NCBI RefSeq assembly: GCF_001423105.1
Contig: NZ_LMNV01000002.1
Coordinates: forward strand, 1,567,308 to 1,631,307
DNA from: Frondihabitans sp. Leaf304
GTDB lineage: Bacteria > Actinomycetota > Actinomycetes > Actinomycetales > Microbacteriaceae
DNA: 64,000 nucleotides
Direction of reading: 5' to 3'
Part shown: positions 58,840 to 64,000 of the stretch, piece after piece
How the letters are laid out: every line of letters begins with the position of its first letter
Numbering within the stretch: position 1 is the first letter of the stretch
Notes under the pieces: model-generated
Told to the model about the DNA's origin: nothing
The model's input: the letters and a program-made list of their open reading frames with translations, nothing else
The model's database searches: none
Translations under genes and position numbers: made by a program

Positions 58840-59286
58840 CGAGCGCGGCGGAGAGGCGGCTGCGCGGCTGGCCTCCAGCAGCACCGTGAGCTCATCGCGC
58901 ACTCGTTCGAGCGTGGCGGGGTCGACCCCCAAAAGCTCGAGGATCCGGCCCGGCACCGCGAGCGCCCGCTCCCGCAGGGCCACCCCGGCCTCGGTCAGCG
59001 CGATGTCGAGCGACCGCTCGTCGGCAGAGTTGCGCGTTCGGGTCAGATACCCCTGAGCCTCGAGCCGCTTGAGGAGCGGCGACAGCGTTGCGGGGTCGAG
59101 CGAGAGTTGCTCGCCCAGATCGCGCACGCGGAGCGGACTCGTCTGCCAGAGCGCCAGCATCACGAGGTACTGCGGGTGGGTCAGGCCGAGAGGTTCGAGC
59201 ACCGGCCGGTAGAGCGCAATGACGCTTCGACTCGTGGCCGCGAGTGCGAAGCAGACCTGCCGGTCGAGGGCGAGGGGATCTTCCAT
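58831..59286 (-). CDS. MarR-family transcriptional regulator
   Basis: This 151-residue protein has the MarR winged helix: YLVMLALWQTSPLRVRDLGEQLSLDPATLSPLLKRLEAQGYLTRTRNSADERSLDIALT. The N-terminal LDRQVCFALAATSRSV carries a Cys typical of OhrR-type organic-peroxide sensors, which suggests but does not prove redox sensing. It is divergent from the small gene at 59318, 31 bp away. Confidence 0.9.
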   Translation of the reverse strand: MEDPLALDRQVCFALAATSRSVIALYRPVLEPLGLTHPQYLVMLALWQTSPLRVRDLGEQLSLDPATLSPLLKRLEAQGYLTRTRNSADERSLDIALTEAGVALRERALAVPGRILELLGVDPATLERVRDELTVLLEASRAAASPPRSAG

Positions 59287-59317
59287 GGCCCCACTTTAAC
59301 GCGTACACTAACTATTT

Positions 59318-59578
59318 GTGGGCAAACCAGTACGCAATCGCAAGCCAGCGCGACCGAGAGCCGCAACGCCGTTCGACAAGGCCCCCGGCTTCATCGGGCG
59401 CCTCAACCGTTTCATGTACCCGATCGCCGGCCCGGCCTCGCTGGGCGCCGGCCATCCCGAGGAGCCCTACGAGCCTCCGGCCGACCCCCAGTGCCCGGTG
59501 TGCCACACATCACTCTCGACGCACGCGATCGACCGCGATCCGGTGACGAACCGCACGTTCCTGAACTGCCCGCGCTAG
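59318..59578 (+). CDS. Small protein with C-terminal CxxC
   Basis: This 86-residue protein has a basic N-terminus, the stretch FDKAPGFIGRLNRFMYPIAGPASLGAGHPEEPYEPP and a short zinc-ribbon-like end CPVCHTSLSTHAIDRD...FLNCPR. The GTG at 59318 has no ribosome site; TACACT at 59305 could be a -10 box for a leaderless message. Function unknown. Confidence 0.65.
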   Translation: MGKPVRNRKPARPRAATPFDKAPGFIGRLNRFMYPIAGPASLGAGHPEEPYEPPADPQCPVCHTSLSTHAIDRDPVTNRTFLNCPR

Positions 59579-59597
59579 CCCGAGCTAGCGAGCTGTC

Positions 59598-59654
59598 GCG
59601 AGATGGCCTGACCTACGCCCATTCCCGCTAGTCGCCGCAGATTCGGCCTTCTCG
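59598..59654. repeat. PC palindromic repeat with half PB element
   Basis: GCGAGATGGCCTGACCTACG at the left and GCAGATTCGGCCTTCTCG at the right form a PC copy. At 59667-59678 only the left arm GCCGAGATCGCA of a PB element follows, directly against the GNAT stop codon, as if the unit were truncated. Confidence 0.7.
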
Positions 59655-59679
59655 GGGCCATCGCTCGCCGAGATCGCAG

Positions 59680-60198
59680 TCAGACGAGCGTCATCCCCAT
59701 CACGGTGCGGACGGGCAGCGCTCCCCCGGTGTCGTCGTCCCACTGCACCATGCCGATCTTCTCGGCCACGCGGCGGGATGCGACGTTCAGAGGGTGGATG
59801 ATCGCGACCAGCACGTCAGACGCCAACTCCCCGGCGAGCGCCGCAGCGCGAGCGGCATCTCGGCAGGCCGCGGCCGCCTCGGTGGCATACCCGCGACCCT
59901 GGAACTCCGACCTGACGTGATAGCCGACTTCGAGCATCGGCACCCCGTTGACCTTCTGCCACGTGAGTCCGCAGTCGCCCACGAACAGACCATCGACAGT
60001 CTCAAGGATCCACAGCCCGAACCCGTATTCGGCGTAGTTCCGCTCGTTCCACCCAATCCAGGCCGCAGCCTCGTCGCGGGTCTTCGGCGCAGGGTAAAAC
60101 TCCATCACGCTCGGATCGCCGAGCAGCCCCGCCATCGCATCGAGATCGGCCGCGCTCATCGGCCGGAACCGGAGTCGCGGAGTCGGTGCGGGCAGCAT
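59680..60198 (-). CDS. GNAT-family N-acetyltransferase
   Basis: This 172-residue protein of the RimJ/RimL type has TPRLRFRPMSAADLDAMAGLLGDPSVMEFYP, GLWILETVDGLFVGDCGLTWQ, VGYHVRSEFQGRGYATEAAAACRDAA (acetyl-CoA site) and IIHPLNVASRRVAEKIGM. The ATG at 60198 gives a normal N-terminus. Substrate unknown. Confidence 0.9.
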   Translation of the reverse strand: MLPAPTPRLRFRPMSAADLDAMAGLLGDPSVMEFYPAPKTRDEAAAWIGWNERNYAEYGFGLWILETVDGLFVGDCGLTWQKVNGVPMLEVGYHVRSEFQGRGYATEAAAACRDAARAAALAGELASDVLVAIIHPLNVASRRVAEKIGMVQWDDDTGGALPVRTVMGMTLV

Positions 60199-60238
60199 GC
60201 CTCCACGGTATCGCGGGGTGTTCTCCGCGGACGCGGTC

Positions 60239-60290
60239 GCCGAGATCGCAGTTGACGTCGGATGTAGGCGACCACAAGCGCGATCTCGGC
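60239..60290. repeat. PB palindromic repeat
   Basis: This 52-bp copy has outer arms GCCGAGATCGCA/CGCGATCTCGGC and lies between two divergent genes, unlike the other copies. Confidence 0.85.
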
Positions 60291-60382
60291 GGGGGCACTC
60301 GCGCTCTGGCGTGCAGCACGCGACAGGGAGCAGAATCACTGCACCGGAACAGCGCTTCGACGACGAAGCAGGAGAGGGAGCC

Positions 60383-60868
60383 ATGCCCGTCATCCAATCC
60401 ACACACGACACCGACACTCTGACGATGACCGTCATAACGGAGTTCGGCGCGGCACCCGAGCGCGTGTGGGAGGTCTGGGCGGATCCTCGTCAGCTCGAAC
60501 GCTGGTGGGGCCCGCCCACGTGGCCGGCCACGTTCGTCGAGCACGAGCTGACGACGGGTAGCCGCACGAGCTACTACATGACCGGCCCCGACGGCGATCG
60601 TGCCGCTGGCCTCTGGCTCATCACCGCGGTCGATGCCCCGCACCGGGTCGAACTCGACGACAGCTTCGCCGATGCCGACGGCAACCCCGACGAATCGATG
60701 CCGGTGTCGCACATGCGGATGACGCTCGAGCCCGCGGCGAGCGGCACCCGCATGACGCTCGTCACCGAGTTCGCCAGCCGGGAGCAGCTCGACCAGCTGC
60801 TCGAAATGGGCATGGAGGAGGGCATGACGCTCGCGCTGGGGCAGATCGACGGGATCCTCGCCGAGTAG
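60383..60868 (+). CDS. AHSA1/SRPBCC-domain protein
   Basis: This 161-residue protein has the SRPBCC signature ITEFGAAPERVWEVWADPRQLERWWGPPTWPATFVEHELTTGSRTSYYM and a C-terminal TRMTLVTEFASREQLDQLLEMGMEEGM. The fold binds hydrophobic ligands. GGAGAGGGAG precedes the ATG. Function unknown. Confidence 0.9.
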   Translation: MPVIQSTHDTDTLTMTVITEFGAAPERVWEVWADPRQLERWWGPPTWPATFVEHELTTGSRTSYYMTGPDGDRAAGLWLITAVDAPHRVELDDSFADADGNPDESMPVSHMRMTLEPAASGTRMTLVTEFASREQLDQLLEMGMEEGMTLALGQIDGILAE

Positions 60869-60990
60869 GCCGAGCGCACACCCGAGCGCAGGGTCGAGCG
60901 CAGATCCCCCTAGCGGACTAAGCCGGGGCGTCGTTCATCAGCCAGGATGGACTCGAGCGACGACTGACCACGATCACCCGGGGGCGATGC

Positions 60991-62199
60991 ATGCCGAGAC
61001 GACTCAGCGAGCGGTTCACCACGCTCGAGTTCCGGGTCGACGCGATGGCCGCGGTCGTCATAATCGCTTTGAGCCTGGTGCCGTTCGGCCTGTTGCTGAA
61101 CAGCCCGAGTGTCGCCTCGGTGCTCCTCGCCGCCGTCGCGGTCGCCCTGCGTCGGGTCTCTCCTCGCGTCGCCCTCGTCCTCGTCTGGCTGATGGCCGCC
61201 GTCCAGGTCTTCGGCAACGAACGCCCGACCGTGACGACCCTCGCGCTCGTGCTCGTCATTTACGCGTCGGCCAGCGTCGGCACCCGCAACGAGCTGATCG
61301 CGGGTCTCGTCTCGAGCGTGATCGGAGGCGGGATCGCGTCCGTCTATCTCGCGAACACCGGCACGCGCTTCGCTCTCCTCCTCTACGGCTCCCCCGGTCA
61401 GGCCGCGGCGACCCTCCTGGCCCCGATCGGCGTGCTCGGATTCGCGTGGCTGGCCGGCCTGACCGTTCGCGCCTTCCGCTCCCGGCAAGACGAGTCGATC
61501 CTCCGCGTCCAGGCGCAGACCGAGACCGTGCAGGCCCTCGACCTCGCCGAAGGCGAGCGGCTGCGGGCGGCGATGGCGCGCGATGTGCACGACATCGTCG
61601 GGCACTCGCTGGCCGTGATCATCGCGCAGGCCGACTCGGTGCAGTTTCTCGACGACACCGACCGCATTCGCCAGGTGACCTCGACGATCGCCGACACCGC
61701 TCGGCGTTCCCTCGGCGAAGTGCGGGAGGTGTTGAGCGGCACCAGCGCCGGATCCTCGGGTTCTGCCGCCGACGAGCCGCACGACCTCACCGCCATCATC
61801 GAGCAGGTCACCGCCGCCGGGGTCGTCGTCGACCACGTGACCCGCGGCACCGCCCGCGCGCTCGAGCCCGGACAGGCCCTGGTGTTGCGCCGCGTCGCCC
61901 AGGAGCTTCTGACCAACGCCCTCCGCCACGGCGCACCCGGCATGCCGATCGCGTTCACCGAGCTGTGGCGGCGTGACGACGTCGTCCTTGAGGTGCACAA
62001 CGCCGTGCTCGCCGAGGCCGATCGACCGACCCCGACGGGCGAGCTGCGGCGGGCCGGGACGGGCGTCGCCGGAATGACGGCCCGCCTCGCGGCCATCGGC
62101 GGCACGCTCGAGGCGGAAGAGATCGACGGCACTTTCATGGCGCGCGCCCGGATCCCGGCCACGCAGCCCGTCTCACCATCGATGGCCAAGGAGGCCTGA
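60991..62199 (+). CDS. Two-component sensor histidine kinase
   Basis: This 402-residue membrane kinase has about five to six hydrophobic segments (residues 18-165), a HisKA_3 dimerisation domain with the phosphoacceptor His about 200 (MARDVHDIVGHSLAVII) and a HATPase domain (LRRVAQELLTNALRHG, GTGVAGMTARLAAIGGTLEAEE). It pairs with the response regulator whose GTG directly follows its stop. The signal is unknown. Confidence 0.92.
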   Translation: MPRRLSERFTTLEFRVDAMAAVVIIALSLVPFGLLLNSPSVASVLLAAVAVALRRVSPRVALVLVWLMAAVQVFGNERPTVTTLALVLVIYASASVGTRNELIAGLVSSVIGGGIASVYLANTGTRFALLLYGSPGQAAATLLAPIGVLGFAWLAGLTVRAFRSRQDESILRVQAQTETVQALDLAEGERLRAAMARDVHDIVGHSLAVIIAQADSVQFLDDTDRIRQVTSTIADTARRSLGEVREVLSGTSAGSSGSAADEPHDLTAIIEQVTAAGVVVDHVTRGTARALEPGQALVLRRVAQELLTNALRHGAPGMPIAFTELWRRDDVVLEVHNAVLAEADRPTPTGELRRAGTGVAGMTARLAAIGGTLEAEEIDGTFMARARIPATQPVSPSMAKEA

Positions 62200-62859
62200 G
62201 TGATCCGAATCGTCCTGGTCGACGACCAGCAACTCTTTCGCGGGGGCGTCCGCGTCGCCCTCGACGCGCAGACCGACATGGAGGTCGTGGGCGAGGCGTC
62301 GAACGGCCGCGAGGGTCTGCAAGTGATCGGCGAGACGCAACCCGACATCGTGCTGCTCGACATGCGGATGCCCGTGATGGACGGCGTCGAGACGGTCCAG
62401 GCGCTCTTCGGGCCGAACGGGCCGGCCACCCCGCCGCGCGTGATCGTGCTCACCACCTTCGCGCTCGACGCCGCCGCCGCGACCGCCATCCGCAACGGCG
62501 CCAGCGGGTTCCTGCTGAAAGACAGCACGCCGGCCTTCCTGACCGCCGCCATCCGCGCGGTGCACGCCGGCAGTGCCGTGCTCGCGCCTGACGAACTCGG
62601 GCAGCTGTTCAGCGCCGATGTGAGTGCGGCGCCGACTCCCGCGGCCGTGCCGGCGCCGCTCGAGTTCCAGTCGCTGACCACCCGCGAGCGCGCCATCTTC
62701 ACGCTTGCGGCCCGGGGGCTGTCGAACTCCGAGATCGCGGCCCACGAATACGTCAGCGAATCGACGGTGAAGAGCCACATCTCGAGCGTGCTCGGCAAAC
62801 TCAGCCTGCGCGACCGGGTGCAGCTCGTCGTCTACGCGCACGACAACCAGCTGCTGTAG
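62200..62859 (+). CDS. LuxR/NarL-family response regulator
   Basis: This 219-residue regulator has a receiver domain (VLVDDQQLFRGGVRVAL, phospho-Asp in DIVLLDMRMPVMDG about residue 53, FLLKDS) and a LuxR helix-turn-helix (LTTRERAIFTLAARGLSNSEIAAHEYVSESTVKSHISSVLGKL). AAGGAGGCCTGA lies before the GTG start. A Pro/Ala linker joins the domains. Confidence 0.93.
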   Translation: MIRIVLVDDQQLFRGGVRVALDAQTDMEVVGEASNGREGLQVIGETQPDIVLLDMRMPVMDGVETVQALFGPNGPATPPRVIVLTTFALDAAAATAIRNGASGFLLKDSTPAFLTAAIRAVHAGSAVLAPDELGQLFSADVSAAPTPAAVPAPLEFQSLTTRERAIFTLAARGLSNSEIAAHEYVSESTVKSHISSVLGKLSLRDRVQLVVYAHDNQLL

Positions 62860-62879
62860 GCCGGCCGGGCCGGGCCGGG

Positions 62880-63012
62880 CCGGGTCGGGGTGGGGCCGGG
62901 TCGGGGTGGGTCGGGCCGAGTTCGGGCCGGGTCGGGGTGGCTTCGGGCCGGATCGGGGTGGGTTCGGGCCGGATCGGGGTGGGTTCGGGCCGGATCGGGG
63001 TGGGTTCGGGCC
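62880..63012. repeat. G-rich 21-bp tandem repeats
   Basis: GGATCGGGGTGGGTTCGGG-type units of 21 bp recur three to four times, preceded by shorter GGGCC and GGTCGGGGTGG units. The plus strand has many G-runs and could form G-quadruplexes. The tract begins 20 bp after the response regulator stop. Confidence 0.8.
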
Positions 63013-63064
63013 GCCGAGATCGCGCTAGTGGTCGCCGCACCCCGACCCCAAGTGCGATCTCGGC
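63013..63064. repeat. PB palindromic repeat
   Basis: This 52-bp copy (GCCGAGATCGCG ... TGCGATCTCGGC, inner GGTCG/CGACC) ends 12 bp before the stop of the minus-strand gene at 63077. Confidence 0.85.
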
Positions 63065-63076
63065 GCGACGGGCGGG

Positions 63077-63922
63077 CTAGCCGCGTCGCCAGAAAAAGGG
63101 GAAGCGGCGGCGGTTGCGCGTGGGGGCGGCAGGCGCGGCGGGGGTGGGAGCAGCGGTGGGAGCAGCGGCAGGCTCCGGGTCCGCGGCCGGTGCAGGGGCA
63201 GAAACTGGCGCAGCAACAACAGCAGGGGCAGGGGCAGCAGCAACCGCAGGATCCGCGGCAACCGCCGCCGACACCGACGCCGCCGCCGCACCCTGTGCCT
63301 CTCTCCACCGAGCCTCGGCCGCCCGATAGTCGTCGAGCCCGGCGATCTGCTCCAGGTGGCGCAACGACCGTGCCCGCATGGGTGCCTGCACCGGAATGAG
63401 GTTGCCCTCGTCGTCCGGAACATCGGCGAGCAGCCGCTGGATCGCCGCGCTCGGCGTGAGCCCCTCGGCGAAAGCGGCTGCCAACTCGTGCACCCACGGG
63501 TGCGTGGCGATCAGCGTGCGCCCGTCGGCCTCGCGCGCGCCCTCTTCGAACACGTTCGGCACATGCCACGAGGCGCCTGACGCGTCGTCCCACCACAACC
63601 AGCCGAGCACGACCCGGTCGCGCTCCCAGGCCACGTAGAAGACCGGCACGCTCTCGTCGACGGTGCGGGCGAACGACGGCCCAGGATCCGGCGCAACCAC
63701 GATCGGAGCGACCCCGACGGGCGACTCATCGCCGCTCTGCCCGGCCGTGGGCTCAGCGCCGCGCTCGGGCTCGGCCCCGAGTAGATAGGGGTGGAACGGG
63801 AGGTCGTTCGTGTCGTCGATCACCGGGTCGATTATGCCGGGACCGTCTGACTTCCTGCTCCGGTGGCGTAGCTCAGACTCCAGCGGCTGGCCCGAGGCGC
63901 GTTGCCCGTCGCGCGTCGCCAC
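63077..63922 (-). CDS. Hypothetical protein with Ala/Pro-rich tail
   Basis: This 281-residue protein has a folded-looking core (VPVFYVAWERDRVVLGWLWWDDASGASWHVPNVFEEG, HPWVHELAAAFAEGLTPSAAIQRLLADVPDDEG) and a C-terminal 80-residue Ala/Pro/Val tract ending in basic RNRRRFPFFWRRG. The tail could be an extended or membrane-proximal region. No known family is recognised. Confidence 0.7.
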   Translation of the reverse strand: MATRDGQRASGQPLESELRHRSRKSDGPGIIDPVIDDTNDLPFHPYLLGAEPERGAEPTAGQSGDESPVGVAPIVVAPDPGPSFARTVDESVPVFYVAWERDRVVLGWLWWDDASGASWHVPNVFEEGAREADGRTLIATHPWVHELAAAFAEGLTPSAAIQRLLADVPDDEGNLIPVQAPMRARSLRHLEQIAGLDDYRAAEARWREAQGAAAASVSAAVAADPAVAAAPAPAVVAAPVSAPAPAADPEPAAAPTAAPTPAAPAAPTRNRRRFPFFWRRG

Positions 63923-63958
63923 GGGCGCGTCGCCCGGAGTCGGCGGGTGTTCTCATGG

Positions 63959-63986
63959 GTCGGCGGGTGCTCCAGCACCCGCCGAC
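63959..63986. terminator. Strong hairpin near the right edge
   Basis: GTCGGCGGGTGCT and AGCACCCGCCGAC form a perfect 13-bp stem with a 2-4 nt loop. GTCGGCGGGTGTT precedes it at about 63939 as a partial direct copy. Confidence 0.55.
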
Positions 63987-64000
63987 ACCCAAAAACACCC

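Overview
The window is high-GC DNA with dense, often overlapping genes and many GTG starts. Gene content (Rv2578c-type radical SAM protein, IdeR/DtxR iron box, Asp23/AmaP stress cluster, MSMEG_056x nitrogen-starvation cluster, sugar ABC importers without their own ATPase) points to an actinobacterium, most likely Microbacteriaceae. I cannot name the genus. No tRNA, rRNA, transposase, integrase or CRISPR array was seen.

Layout. 1-11.2 kb: GH2 beta-galactosidase, a class III aminotransferase, a MarR regulator with a divergent monooxygenase-like membrane protein, an aldehyde dehydrogenase and PEP carboxylase. 11.2-20.1 kb: an envelope/osmotic stress island with PRC-barrel, YqaE/Pmp3, an Asp23 protein with a long coiled-coil tail, an aquaporin, a five-gene Asp23-DUF2273-DUF6286-AmaP operon, an AraC regulator, and an ECF sigma factor translationally coupled to two more Asp23-like genes. 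20.1-27.7 kb: a TetR regulator and divergent small gene with two palindromic operators, a radical SAM protein, a tandem repeat array, type II NADH dehydrogenase and a GH13 alpha-glucosidase with an in-frame repeat insertion. 27.8-34.3 kb: GH35 beta-galactosidase, a sugar ABC importer and a divergent LacI regulator; the operator type at this regulator also lies upstream of the GH2 gene 30 kb away. 34.4-37.8 kb: iron-siderophore binding protein with an iron box, Lrp/AsnC regulator, YitT-type membrane protein, metallophosphoesterase.

37.9-47.4 kb: a divergent, expanded Nit1C/MSMEG_0565-0572 nitrogen-starvation cluster (Sll0783-like protein, radical SAM, GNAT-AIR-synthase fusion; on the other strand nitrilase, MSMEG_0570-like, flavoprotein, a second nitrilase homologue lacking the catalytic Cys, glycosyltransferase, AMP-forming ligase). 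48-54.8 kb: SDR/TetR divergent pair with two operators, then a LacI regulator whose presumed perfect operator precedes both a 2H phosphoesterase gene and a UgpAEB-like importer. 54.8-64 kb: small hypotheticals, TlpA-like lipoprotein, MarR, GNAT, AHSA1-like protein and a two-component system.

The most striking non-gene feature is a set of fixed-length palindromic intergenic repeats, here called PA (84-85 bp, 6 copies), PB (52 bp, 8 full copies plus one half), PC (about 56 bp) and PD (54 bp, 5 copies). PA always lies 3-21 bp past a stop codon. PB is mostly in convergent gaps. PC and PB combine into a 134-bp unit repeated three times. In addition the 7-mer AGGATCC is far more frequent than composition predicts.
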